Below, piece by piece: positions 24,019 to 39,662 of a stretch of DNA of 64,000 nt. The first letter of the stretch is position 1. Every line of letters starts with the position of its first letter. The translations under genes were made by a program, and so were the position numbers. The DNA is from Centrapalus pauciflorus. Its lineage: Eukaryota; Streptophyta; Magnoliopsida; Asterales; Asteraceae. The stretch spans positions 868,001-932,000 of the forward strand of contig JAANYP010003838.1 in the NCBI GenBank assembly GCA_020465985.1. Direction: 5' to 3'. The notes under the pieces were generated by a model. That model was not told the origin of the DNA. It was given only the letters and a program-made list of their open reading frames with translations, and searched no databases.

Positions 24019-24102
<84 letters not shown>
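23944..24102. repeat. (TA)n microsatellite, about 160 bp
   Basis: The longest TA run in the window, with a few ttt and gtgtg interruptions. It is followed at 24,117 by ggttcgtgtgagtacc, another GGTTC-type edge. The matching tract in unit B is shorter and partly TG. Confidence 0.95.
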
Positions 24103-24106
<4 letters not shown>

Positions 24107-25390
24107 GGTTCGTGTGAGTACCTAAAAAATGCAGAGTACTGTGAGTACCTGTGAACACACAGGTTTCGGATGTGAACATGCTCCAAGAAAAAGTTTCTTT
24201 TTAATTTATTTTATATTCATTTAGATACAAATAATATCAGACTATTTGTAAAAAATTATATACATTCACACTATCTAGCATCTAAAAAGTCATGTGAACG
24301 TGAAAAAATTTATGTGAACATGCTTAATCTAAACATACGTTCACAAACTACAACAGTGCAATTCATGTGAACATGTACGTGTCAGTTCTCACATAGTTTT
24401 GTATGTGTTTATTTGTGATTTTTTACGAGTAATATTGTATTATTAATTTAAACATGATTAGATATTAATCATTAGATAAATAATTAACGATTGGTGAATA
24501 TATTGTATAATTAAGGGTGTTGTTGCTAGTGGGAATTTGGGATCCACATTCACGGAACAAACAAAAAATGGGTTAATGTCAAGTCTACTAAACATGTCAC
24601 TAGATATTTCGTAAATATATATTTGTTATATATCTAGAGCTTTTAGTACATTTTTTTTTGAAAGACGATCGATCCTTAAGTACTTAATGTGTTTGACCCG
24701 TGAAATATGATAAAATCTTTTGTCGAATTAACTTACTGTATTTTTCAAGCTCAATAAGCAGATATTCCGTCAATTCCAAAATATATATATCAACATTCTT
24801 AAAACACATATGATTATGACTTTTATCAATCAAATGATAGTTTAAGTCTAGTATATTAATTAATTGTAAAAAATTAATCTTTTAAACCTTATAATTAAAG
24901 ATATAATTAGAATAATATAAATTCTAATGTACATGCATATTATGTTGAATATCAGTGATCTAATACACACTCATCCTTTCATTAATTGTCTCATCTTGCA
25001 TCTCTTTTTCTTTGTTGAATTGGGCTTTTGTTTGGAATGCCCTGTTTCACTAATTGACTAAAATATCAATTGGATTTAAAGGATTACTTCATGGCCCATA
25101 TAATCAAATTTAGCTCAAATTAATTACTTGGTGTTTACTACAAGTCTGCAACCACAGTCCACAAATGGGGGAGCAATATTAGTGATTGTTTGTTACTTGT
25201 TATATAGTTGTTAGGATGGAAAAGAAACAATAGAAAATGAGAAAAAAAACAATCTTTTAACCGTTTTAGTAGTGAATTGAAATAAAAGTTTTTTTTATCA
25301 TTTATTTATTTGTGTTATCAATAAAAGAATTCAAAGGAAAAAAAAAACACAAATTACATTCATATCATTTACTTCCTTCCTATACCCTTA

Positions 25391-25706
25391 GGGGCATTTG
25401 GTTTGTAGATTTTTTTATGGATTTGCGGTTCTGTTATAATATTTGCACTTTGTAGCATTTTCATTTGTCAAGATTTTGTCAAAAAATTTGAATTGTCTTT
25501 TATGGGTAATTTGGTAATCTGAAAAATACAATATAACTGAGATTTAAAATCATAGGATTCAGGATTGACTGAACTTTCAAATGACAAAAAAGAATAAGAT
25601 TTAAGAAATATTGAGATTTTAAATCCTTACTAGAATCTGACAACAAAACACAGAATTTTAATCGCAAATCCTAATAAGTATTAGGAATTCCACTAATCAA
25701 ACGCCC
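25391..25706. mobile_element. Harbinger-type MITE in unit B, TTA target duplication
   Basis: Best preserved copy: tta on both sides (25,388-25,390 and 25,707-25,709) of an element with inverted ends ggggcatttggtttgtag and, on the opposite strand, gggcgtttgattagtggaat. The TTA/TAA 3-bp duplication fits PIF/Harbinger. Confidence 0.65.
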
Positions 25707-26266
25707 TTAATTATTGAAAATCACATCTGAGTGTTTGTCTTATGATCATCAAACATTTTATTTAATTCTTCATTAACAATTCTTATAATTTGCATAACTT
25801 TAGGTTATGGTTTACGATGCTAATTTTTTCTTAAAGTTTTATTTAATCAATAAATATTCTATTATTTTTATATCATGATTTCGGTATCAATTGCTTTTAT
25901 AAAAAAAAAATTTTTAATTGATCCATTTTTGTATATAAACATTAAATAATTGATAAATTTCCTTGACCTCCAAGTATCTATTTATTTACTTTTAATAAAA
26001 TCATTAAAACTAATATATTAACCCTTGTATTAAACAATAACTTTATAAATATATTTTTTCTAAATACTATAATAACTTAAAATTAAAAAATTAATATTAA
26101 ATTTAAATATGTTAAAATTTTTATTATGAGAATCTACATAATTTATTATAGTTACTTTATATACAAGTTATTTAAACAAGAAATATGTTCACTAGTAACA
26201 TTTAAATATATCATCATCATCGTCGTCATTAAACGTATCTTTTAAATGTTTGTTGTTGTGATTTTG

Positions 26267-26330
26267 GATCGGGGGAGTCGGGCGCTCCCGCGTTTATGGC
26301 ATCAGTGCCTGAAGAAGGGGACGAATCTGG
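26267..26330. other. GC-rich filler patch in unit B
   Basis: Where units A and C read gatggatccaactataatc, unit B has about 64 bases of GC-rich, codon-like sequence (cgggggagtcgggcgctccc and onward) before returning to tataatctta. One plus frame reads GESGAPAFMASVPEEGDESG. It looks like a short piece of foreign, perhaps retroelement, DNA captured during repair. Its source is not identified. Confidence 0.6.
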
Positions 26331-26619
26331 TATAATCTTATCATCAAATGTTAGAATTTAAAAAACTAATATAATGAAGCAATTAATATCAATACTTTAA
26401 GGTTTATGTTAATTATTATATGTTTGTTTTATTAAGGAGTGTTATTATTGTTTAGCCTAAGTATTATTAAAACAGTTAATATGGTTGCAGAAAAACAGTT
26501 AAGTGTGTGTGCAGATGTACGTGTGTATGGATCGATCCCTATGTCAATGAAATAGATAATTCATCGTTAGAATTCTGCATTTTAATTTATTGTTCATTTC
26601 GAAAAAACCTGGCAACCTG

Positions 26620-26804
26620 CAAGTGTTTATCTGGTGAACCCTTTGCAATTTCATACATACATACACACTCCTAGGCAATTTCTTATACATCTTTGATGAT
26701 GAATTGAAATTTCTTTGAGAGTTTTAACTTTTAAGTTTCTACGCATGTATGTCTGTAGAATGTCTTTAGCATGTTGTTTCGTGTGATTCTATTTTTTCTA
26801 AAGC
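26620..26804. pseudogene. LEUNIG-like exon/3'-flank scrap in unit B
   Basis: Contains ggtgaaccctttgcaattt and cacactcctag, matching the end of exon 7 of the LEUNIG-like gene. The gene's 3' flank follows at about 26,721, as in unit A. The exon remnant shows an extra catacata insertion. Non-functional. Confidence 0.6.
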
Positions 26805-26986
26805 TACATTAGTCAATAATATCAGTAAAGTAGCATACATTTGTACGAATTTATCCTAAAATTAATATATTTAAAAAATATAGTTTTACTGGTAGAACCC
26901 GTAACCAGTCACCAAATGTACAATATCAACAATAAAATCGAAGTACGAGTATCATCCGGGTAAAAAAAACTACATTAGTCATATCG

Positions 26987-27064
<78 letters not shown>
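26987..27064. repeat. (TA)n-(TG)n microsatellite in unit B
   Basis: About 45 bp of TA followed by about 32 bp of TG, then ggttcgtgtgagtacc at 27,074, as in unit A. Confidence 0.95.
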
Positions 27065-27068
<4 letters not shown>

Positions 27069-28000
27069 AAATATGGTTCGTGTGAGTACCTAAAAAATGC
27101 AACGTACTGTGACTACCTGTGAACACACAGGTTTCGGATGTGAACATGCTTCAAGAAAAAGTTTCTTTTTAATTTATTTTATATTCATTTAGATACAAAT
27201 AATATAAGACTATTTGTAAAAAATTATATACATTCACACTTTCTAGCATCTTAAAAGTCATGTGAACGTGAAAAAATTTATGTGAACATGTTTAGTGTAA
27301 ACATACGTTCACAAATCACAACAGTGCAGTTCATGTGAACATGCACGTTTCACATAGTTTTGTGTGTGTTTATTGTGATTTTTTACAAGTAGTATTGTAT
27401 TATTAATTTAAACATGATTAGATATTAATCATTAGATAAATAATTAAAGATTGGTGAATATATAGTATAGTTAAGGGTGTTGTTGCTAGTGGGAATTTGG
27501 GATCCACATTCACGGAACAAACAAAAAATGGGTCAATGTCAAGTCTACTAAACATGTCACTAGAAATTTCGTAAATATATATTTGCTATATATCTAGAGC
27601 TCTTAGTACTTTTTTTTTTTGAAAGACGATCGATCCTTAAGTACTTAATGTGTTTGACCCGTGAAATATGATAAAATCTTTTGTCGAATTAACTTACTGC
27701 ATTTTTCAAGCTCAATAAGCAGATATTCCGTCAATTCCAAAATATATATATCAACAGTCTTAAAACACATATGATCATGACTTTTATCCATCAAATAATA
27801 GTTTAAGTCTAGTATATTAATTAATTGTGAAAAGTTAATCTTTTAAACCTTATAATTAAAGATATAATTAGAATAATATAAATTCTAATGTACATGCATA
27901 TTATGTTGAATATCAGTGATTTAATACACACCTATCCCTTCATTAATTGTCTCGTCTTGCATCTCTTTTTCTTTGTTGAATTGGGCTTTTGTTTGGATTG

Positions 28001-29510
28001 GAATGCCCTGTTTCACTAATTGCCTAAAATATCAATTGGACTTAAAGGATTACTTCATGGCCCATATAATTAAATTTAGCCCAAATTAATTACTTGGTGT
28101 TTACTACAAGTCTGCAATCACAGTCCACAAATGGGGGAACAATATTAGTGATTGTTTGTTACTTGTTAATTGTTATATAGTTGTTAGGATGGAAAAGAAA
28201 CAATAGAAAATGAAAAAAAAAATCTTTTAACCGTTTTAGTAGTGAATTGATAAAAGTTTTTTTTTTTTTTTTTTATCATTTATTTATTTGTGTTATCAAT
28301 AAAAGAATTCAAAGGAAAAAAAAACACAAATTACATTCATATCATTTACTTCCTGTACCCCTAGGGGCATTTGGTTTGTAGATTTTTTTTATGGATTTGC
28401 GTTCTGTAAAAATATTTGCATTTTGTAGCATTTTCATTTATCAAGATTTTATCAAAAAATTTGAATTGTCTTATATGGGTAATTTGGTAATCTGAAAAAT
28501 ACAATATAACTGAGATTTAAAATCATAGGATTCATGATTGAACCTGAATTTTTAAATGACAAAAAAGAATAAGATTTAAGAAATATTGGGATTTTAAATC
28601 CTTACTAAAGTCTGACAAACAAATACAGAATTTTAATTGCAAATCCTAATGAGTCTTAGGAATTCCACTAATCAAACGCCCTTAGTTTTTGAAAATCAAT
28701 CTGAGTGTTTGTCTTATGATCATCAAGCATTTTATTTAATTCTTCATTAATAATTCTTATAATTTTGGTAACTTTAAGTTATGGTTTACGATACTAATTT
28801 TTTCTTAAAGTTTTATTTAATCAATAAATATTCTATTATTTTTATATCATGACTTAAAATTCTTCAAACGTGATTTCCGGATCAATTGCTTTTATAAAAA
28901 AATTTTTTTAATTGATCCATTTTTGTATATAAACATTAAATAATTGATAAATTCCCTTGGTCTCCAAGTATCTATTTGTTTACTTTTAATAAAATCATTA
29001 AAACTAATATATTAACCCTTGTATTATACAATAACTTTATAAATATATTTTTTCTAAATACTATAAAAACTTAAAATTAAAAAATTTATATTAAATTTAA
29101 ATATGTTAAAATTTTTAATATGAGAATCTACATAAATTTATTATAGTTACTTTATATATAATTATTTAAACAAGAAATATGTTCACTAGTAACATTTAAA
29201 TATATCATCATCATCATCATTAAACGTATCTTTTAAATGTTTGTTGTTGTGATTTTGATGGATCCAACTATAATCTTATCATTAAACGTTAGAATTTAAA
29301 AAACTAATATAATGAAGCAATTAACATCAATACTTTAAGGTTTATGTTAATTCATTGTTAGAATTCTGCATTTTAATTCATTGTTCATTTCGAAAAAACC
29401 TGGCAACGTGCAAGTGTTTATCTAGTGAACCCTTTGCAATTTCATACATACACACTCCTAGACAATTTCTTATACATCTTTGATGATGAATTGAAGATTT
29501 CTTTGGGAGA
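28001..29510. repeat. Tandem unit C (truncated)
   Basis: Third unit, starting tggaatgccctgtttcacta. It carries the Harbinger-type MITE (28,364-28,681) and the same AT-rich spacer. A deletion near 29,345 joins tttatgttaatt to cattgttagaattc. It ends by running into the 3' flank of the left palindrome arm, instead of the MITE and (TA)n seen in A and B. Confidence 0.8.
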
Positions 29511-29663
29511 TTAATGGCTTTTGTTTTTCGTATACATCCTTTCTAATGTTCACAGGAATAGATCTATCTCCGTATCTGAATGTAGGCAATGTGATGGTCA
29601 AAATGATACTCAGGTGGTCAGGCCATGCGATGGCGATGGGATGCAGCCGATGGCGATGTAGGC
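29400..29663. pseudogene. LEUNIG-like scrap and junction of unit C with the palindrome
   Basis: Bases 29,410-29,465 repeat the exon-7-like scrap (gtgaaccctttgcaattt, cacactcctag). From about 29,510 a 150-base stretch unique to unit C leads to the palindrome arm at 29,664. In one plus frame this stretch reads CRQCDGQNDTQVVRPCDG, but I recognise no domain. Units A and B lack this stretch, so C keeps the longer arrangement. Confidence 0.45.
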
Positions 29664-30092
29664 AATCTTTTGCAGGTACTTGCTTTCAATACATGCAGAG
29701 AAGATTTGGTGAACCAATTTTAACTTTAAGTTTCTACGCATATATGTCTGTAGAATGTCTTAGCCATGCTCTTTCGTGTGATTCTATTTTTTCTAAAGCT
29801 GGAAAAACACAAACATAAGCACTTTATTAGCATAAATATCTCCTTGTCATATAGTTCGACTCAAATCTTACCTATTCTTGTTTTTTTTATATCGTACGAG
29901 TGATCTTGTATGATGGAATGTATATAATCATAGGTACAAACTAGAAGAAATATCATCACTGATGATTATATGAATACAGATGTTACAGCAAGTGTATTTG
30001 TATGTTTTTGTGCATATCTAACTATTTGGTTTTGTTCTTCATGTCATTTTTGGGTTTGAATCAATCCGGTGGTCAACTTGTAGATCGATATA

Positions 30093-33848
<3,756 letters not shown>

Positions 33849-33861
33849 TGAAATCAAGAAA

Positions 33862-33944
33862 CTGCACAAGAGAAACACGATTAGGAGTAAAGAAGGGTTT
33901 TTTCGAACAGCAAACAAGAATCTAATGGGAGAAATACAACTTAC
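33862..33944 (-). other. 5' UTR intron of the left-arm LEUNIG-like gene
   Basis: The donor (ctg|gtaagt type) and acceptor (tgtgcag|tttc) remove 83 bases just upstream of the ATG at 33,848. The right arm has the same intron at 35,716-35,798. Conservation of both splice sites supports the gene model. Confidence 0.7.
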
Positions 33945-34150
33945 CAGGATCAAGAATTGAGTTCACAGAGTGAAATCACGAAACCGATTGAAAAGATTTG
34001 GAAAATTAAGAAGATGGGTTATGTGAAAAAGATTTGATGAATTAGGGGTGAAGTGAAATTGCCATGCAGCTAGAATTGCATATTAACAAAGAATATAAAT
34101 GGGGTGAATTTCGAAGACGACGAATTTTGGAGGGATTTTTCGTTGTATTT

Positions 34151-34158
34151 CTTTTATA
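34151..34158 (-). promoter_or_regulatory. TATA box of the left-arm gene
   Basis: tataaaag on the minus strand, about 300 bases upstream of the ATG and about 210 bases upstream of the UTR intron. It is mirrored exactly at 35,502-35,509 on the plus strand. Confidence 0.5.
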
Positions 34159-34484
34159 GGTAAGAAAATTGGGTTGAGTTGGACTCTGGTTTGTTAATTT
34201 CTTTTGCTGCGTGAATTTTATATTAATTTTATAGAAAAACCTTCCTTGATGTCGCGACTCCATTACCACAAAACACAGTTAGATTTTCATAAAAACCTTA
34301 TATTAAAATTACTTATCAACCCAAAAGATTCAATCGTACCAAACGTCTGTTAAAAAGCCACATGACAACTTCCTTCCTAGATTAAATAATAGTATATTAG
34401 TAGTATAAGATCTGAATATATTGGATTGAATTTGGTTTGGTTTGAATTTAAATTTATATTATAATTGATAAAATTACATGTTTA

Positions 34485-35172
34485 AAACGTATAAATGTAT
34501 GTTACTTTAATAAAATTATTAAAATGACTAATCTATTTTTTTCTTTACTTGGATGGTTTTGTACTCAAAGATTACCTTTTGATAAGATACATCTATCCGG
34601 TTACCGGTTGACGTGGAGATTTTTATTAACTCGAATGATTCCATAACATGTTTTTGATGATGTGGCTCTTACATGAAAATTAATTTTTTTAATTCAATTA
34701 TTATTATTTATATTTTAAACATTTTAAATTATAAGTAAACATTTTTAATCAAGTAAAAACTATAATAAATTTTTTGATGTTTTTTATGTTCAAAAATGTT
34801 CTTCATATCCATGTTAATGAAGAACATTAAAAACTTTGTTTGAAATCAAAAAATTTATTATAGTTTTTACTTGATTAAAATGTTTAGTTATAATTTAAAA
34901 TGTTTAATTGTAATATAAATAATAATAATAAATAAATAAATTTAAAAAATTAATTAAGTACTTTAAATTAAAGTTCCATGTAAGCGTCAGATCATCAAAA
35001 ACGTGTTATGTCATCATTAGAGTTAATAGAAACTTCCACCTTAATCCTGTAACCGGATAGATGTACCATATCGACAAGCAATCCTTGAGTACAAGTACCA
35101 TCCAAATAAAGAAAAAACTATATTACTCATTTTGATAATTTTAGTAAAGTAACATACATTTATACGGTTTTA
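34485..35172. mobile_element. Palindromic MITE at the centre of the large palindrome
   Basis: The inverted ends gtataaatgtatgttacttt and their complement at about 35,148-35,167 enclose matching gtactcaaag/cttgagtac, ccggtta/taaccgg and aagtaaaaacta blocks. The halves meet near 34,811 in a short hairpin (aatgttcttcat/atgaagaacatt). It is related to the elements at 19,080 and 23,790. It separates the two divergent LEUNIG-like genes and may have seeded the inverted duplication. Because the surrounding arms are also symmetric, some of its symmetry may come from the duplication itself. Confidence 0.6.
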
Positions 35173-35501
35173 ACCGTGTAATTGTATTATATATAATATA
35201 AATTTAAATACAAACCAAACCAAATTCACTCCAATATATTCGGCTCTTATACTACTAATATACTATTATTTAAATCTAGGGAGCAAGTTGTCATGTGGTC
35301 ATTTTAAACAGACGTTTTGTATGATTGAATCTTTTGGGTTGATAAATTTTTAATATAAAGTTTTTTATGAAAATCTAACTGTGTTTTGTGGTAATGGAGT
35401 CGCGACATCAGGGAGGGTTTTTCTATAAAATTATTAATATAAAATTCACGCAGCAAAGGAAATTAACAAACCAGAGTCCAACTCAACCCAATTTTCTTAC
35501 C

Positions 35502-35509
35502 TATAAAAG
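35502..35509 (+). promoter_or_regulatory. TATA box of the right-arm gene
   Basis: tataaaag, the mirror of the site at 34,151-34,158. The two face outward about 1.34 kb apart, so the palindrome centre acts as a symmetric divergent promoter region. Confidence 0.5.
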
Positions 35510-35811
35510 AAATACAACGAAAAATCCCTCCAAAATTCGTCGTCTTCGAAATTCACCCCATTTATATTCTTTGTTAATATGCAATTCTAGCTGCATGGCA
35601 ATTTCACTTCACCCCTAATTCATCAAATCTTTTTCACATAACCCATCTTCTTAATTTTCCAAATCTTTTCAATCTGTTTCGTGATTTCACTCTGTGAACT
35701 CAATTCTTGATCCTGGTAAGTTGTATTTCTCCCATTAGATTCTTGTTTGCTGTTCGAAAAAACCCTTCTTTACTCCTAATCGTGTTTCTCTTGTGCAGTT
35801 TCTTGATTTCA

Positions 35812-38800
35812 ATGGACGCATTTGAACTCGTAGCGATGATTTGGTAAACATTTTAACTTCTTTATAATTTGTAAGAACACATCAATCGGTCTGTAGATTA
35901 TCTCATTAGTTGTTTCGTGTGATTTTATTTTATTTTTTTCTCAGGTTAGATAGACATATTCTTGCTTACATGTGGAATAGAGGGTTCCAATCATCAGCTT
36001 CTGCCTTTGCCCAGGATGCACCAGTTGACATGCCATTTGTTGGTATGTGTGTGTATACATCTTCACATTTTGTTTACAATAATTAGGAGTCTTTTTCATG
36101 TTAATCTGGTTTGGATTTGAGTAGGTTAAGTTGAAAGATTAATTTGCAATCTTGATTGTGTTTTTCACCAAAAATATTTATTTGTCCTTTCCAATTGATG
36201 TATTCTTGGTTTATAAATGATTTTATGTTCTGTTCTTAGAAAACCAAGAAGTTTTATATACTATCTTGATTTAATTACATGTTATTTCTATGAATTGTCA
36301 TGACTGATGACACATTGGCTAGTCTTTTTGTCTTCTCCTGATTTTATGTGAATCATTTTTTATATATATAGCAATGGATGGATCATTGATAAGTCGATGG
36401 AGGATCTTCTGTGACACGTATTTCTCATACCAGGTTAGACTTGAAGAACATAGGTATTTTTTTTGATCGATCACTTAGAAAACGATCTCATTTTTCATAT
36501 GGATGTTACTTAATTATCAGGTTTTGCCCCCACAAAGTTTGGCGGAACAAAGCAGATCATCACCAGCAAGGCTTGCTAGGTGATTTCTTATGCATATTTA
36601 CATATACAATTGAGTAATCTCTGTTTAGTATTTTTGTTAGTTTTCTTTAAAGTGTTCACAAAATGATTTAATGAAGCATTATATATTGTATTATATGAGC
36701 AGGCTAGATACATATATCCTTAATTACCTAAGGTGGAAAGGGCTTTCAGTTGCAGGAGATATTTTTGTGGTAGAAGCACAAGTTCACGAAAATGCTGTTG
36801 GTATATATATCTTCACTTTTTCCCTACAGATTCTGTTTACTGGCTATTAAATTTGATTTTATTTGTTATGTTGATTATGTTTTTCACAAATCTTGATGTT
36901 CATTTTAGGTGATGAATGCTTTTTAATTGTTCTCACTTGAAGAAATTTTGTTATGCATTACATAAGTTATCTAATTTGTTGTGAATTGGTTTTTTATATA
37001 GGGCTTCGTGGAACATTGTACGATCGGTGGAAGCAGTTCTATAACCTGTTTTTGATTATGTACAACGAATCATTTTGTCAGAATTGTCTCGGAGGCAGAT
37101 ACGATTTTTTGGTAATTTCTTATATAGCCGGTTAATAAGTTGCATCTAGTGTAGTTTGTGCCTTTTTAATCTCAAATTTCTTACATTTTTTCACATAATT
37201 ATCAGAATCATCCGTTAAGTCCGTCGTCCATAAACCAGCTATTCGTCCCGCAAAATTTGGCTTACAGACCCTTACCACCATCACACCATTATCCAGTACA
37301 CAATTCTCATACAGGACCTTCGGCTGTTTATCGATTGAACTCTTTGCAATTTGAAATAAACACTCCAAGGTAAATATTTCTTATACATCTTTGATGATAA
37401 TATGCTTTAAAATTTTTGAAATATATTTGGAGTTTAACGGATTTTGTATAGAATGGAATTTTCTCCATATCCAATTGTGGATCAATTCCCTCGACCTCAA
37501 ATGCTTTTGCCTCAAGAAAGTGGACATTCAAAATCTGAATCAACTTCACAACAAGTAAGGGGAATCATAAATTTAACGTAAAATAAACGATGCCTCGTTA
37601 TATTGTTTTGATCGGTGTTCCTTTTCGTATTTTTGTTGTAGGGTGGTCATGAAACCGTACCGAAAGGTATATGCGCACTCTAAAATCCATATGGTATGAT
37701 TATATTTAGTATATCATTTCCCTTATGATATATATGTTATTTGTGAGGTAGATTTGTCACTTAGAGAAGTTGTCACATTGAACACGAGTAAGGACAAGAT
37801 TCTATGTTGCCATTTCTCTTCAAACGGAAAGCTTTTAGCAAGCGGGGGGGAAAGTAAAATGGTTCGTCAGACTTTGTTAATTTTTATAAACTGTAACTCA
37901 TTGAATTCCCTTTAATTTGGGTGTGACCAGTGGTTTGTTGCATTTCCACCAGGTCTCGATTTGGAATATGGTATTCTATATTCACATAGGTGACACTCGA
38001 AAGCAATCCAGTAAGATCACAGATGTTCGTTTTAGGCCACATTCGACTATTTTTGCAACATGTTCTGACACAACCCTCCGAATATGGGATGCTGACAATG
38101 TAGGAATTAGTTTCTTTTTGCTTTGTACATTTGTATTTGTATCTCTTTTCAAGCTTAATCGTGCAAACTTCTCCATTTTGTTGTGGTATTATAGGTTAGC
38201 TCTAATCCTATCGAACTTCAAGGGCATACTCACCTATTGACATCTGTGGATTTTAACGAAAACGAAACAAATTTAGTGTGCTCGTGTGATTGTAGTGGGG
38301 AGATACGCATGTGGAACCTTAATGACTGTTGTTGTACTAAGATACTCATGGTCAGTTTACTTTTTAAGTATTTATAACATTATCGATCGATCGATCATGC
38401 TTTTTCTAAGTCAAAAAGTAATGTAGGCATTCTTTGTTTTGTATGGAAACAGGTGACAGATGGATGTATAAGGCAAGCTCTGTTGTTGTCTAAGACTCTG
38501 TTAGCTGTGGCGTCAAGGAATTTGATCGTGATGATGTATGACGAAAGAAAGAAGAATGAATACTTAGAGGTATATATCGTTTGTCTTCATATCAATCCTT
38601 TGAAAACTGCTAGACGATTTTGAGTTGTTAGTGATTCTATTTGTGCTTTGTTTCAATTAAATTTCGTTTAAAAAAGGGACACTAAAGATGTTGAGTCGAT
38701 TTCCTGCGATGAAAGTGGCACTTACCTAGCTTCTGTGAGCCAAGAAAGTGCTCGGGTCTGGTCACGTTTAGGAAGCACTGGTTGGAGACGTGAGTATGAA

Positions 38801-38918
38801 TTGCATTCAACCGATGACATGTTTCGATGTTGCACGTTTCATCCTGCCCGCCCTCTACTTTTGGTCATTGGTTGTTACCAGGTATTTTATTTTATGTTTC
38901 AGAAATGATATCATATCC

Positions 38919-38987
<69 letters not shown>

Positions 38988-39192
38988 TGTATGTATGTAT
39001 ATTTAATGGATTAATTTGTTGATTCTTGAATTTATGTTGCAGATTATCAAATTCTGGGATTGTGTTGAAGGTACAATAACACAAACAATCAAATCGCACA
39101 CTGGATTCATCTCTGCGCTGAGCTATTCCCCAGAAGCTGAATTGATCGCATCGGCAAGTAATGATGGTCATATCAAGATATGGAGGTTATGA
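35812..39192 (+). pseudogene. LEUNIG-like corepressor, right-arm copy with frameshift
   Basis: Exons: 35812-35843, 35945-36042, 36372-36433, 36521-36579, 36703-36800, 37002-37111, 37206-37369, 37452-37554, 37642-37666, 37752-37861, 37953-38099, 38195-38350, 38453-38569, 38677-38881, 39043-39192. Splice sites match the left arm throughout. Exon 6 is 3 nt longer, in frame. Exon 14 starts gggacactaaag where the left arm has gggacacactaaag; the lost CA makes the third codon TAA. The product would stop at about 429 aa, with both LisH modules and WD repeats 1-4 but not 5-7, so the propeller could not close. Downstream sequence still matches the intact protein, so the lesion is recent. It could be a pseudogene, or it could make a truncated protein competing through its LisH modules. 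Confidence 0.85.
38921..38983. repeat. (TA)n tract, empty site of the arm-specific element
   Basis: A plain TA run in the last intron of the right-arm copy, with flanks tatccttc and gtttgtatgtatgtat. It is the uninterrupted counterpart of 30,301-30,739. Confidence 0.9.
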
Positions 39193-39662
39193 TATATCGA
39201 TCTACAAGTTGACCACTGGATTGATTCAAACCCAAAAATGACATGAAGAACAAAACCAAATAGTTAGATATGCACAAAAACATACAAATACACTTGTTGT
39301 AACATCTGTATTCATATAATCATCAGTGATGATATTTCTTCTAGTTTGTACCTGTGATTATATACATTCCATCATACAAGATCACTCGTACAATATCAAA
39401 AAATCAAGAATAGGTAAAAGATTTGAGGCGAGCTATATGACAAAGAGACATGCATGCTAATAACACACTTATGTCTGTGTTTGTCCAGCTTTAGAAAAAA
39501 TAGAATCACACGAAACAGCATGCTAAAGATAGTTAAAACAGTATTGAAACTTTTAGTTAAAATTGGTTCACCAAATCTTCTCTGCATGTATTGAAAGCAG
39601 ATACCTGCAAAAGAATGTTTAGGCATTTGGATAATTGACTTTAAAGACCATCGTTCTGTGAC

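Larger units (their letters stand above)
21311..25035. repeat. Tandem unit A (with hAT insertion)
   Basis: First of three head-to-tail units that begin tggaatgcccggtttcacta and end about ttgttgaattgggcttttgt. Unit A is longest because of the hAT element at 22,805-23,401 and a longer (TA)n tract. In order it contains a Harbinger-type MITE, AT-rich spacer, the hAT element, a LEUNIG-like exon scrap, a MITE fragment, (TA)n, and gtgaac-rich repeat DNA. Confidence 0.85.
25036..28000. repeat. Tandem unit B
   Basis: Second head-to-tail unit, about 2.97 kb, starting tggaatgccctgtttcacta. It lacks the hAT insertion of unit A and carries a unique GC-rich patch (26,267-26,330). Otherwise its order of parts follows unit A closely, including a LEUNIG-like scrap, MITE fragment and (TA)n/(TG)n tract. 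Confidence 0.85.
34812..39618. repeat. Right arm of the nearly 10-kb palindrome
   Basis: Reverse complement of 29,664-34,811, with scattered substitutions, a 3-base in-frame gain in exon 6, a 2-base loss in exon 14 and no insertion in its last-intron (TA)n tract. Homology stops at about 39,618, next to unrelated decayed coding fragments. Confidence 0.9.

Noticed and set aside
23907..24186. Ile-Tyr/His-Thr-rich open frames across (TA)n and (TG)n tracts, here and at 7,031, 18,308, 26,926, 30,587, 38,790 and 42,863
   Set aside because: These are translations of dinucleotide repeats; length varies with repeat number and no initiation or splice context supports a protein.
34042..34269. 75-codon open frame upstream of the left LEUNIG-like gene, conserved in the right arm at 35,388-35,618
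   Set aside because: Conservation is explained by the palindrome; the frame overlaps the TATA box and leader and has no domain features.
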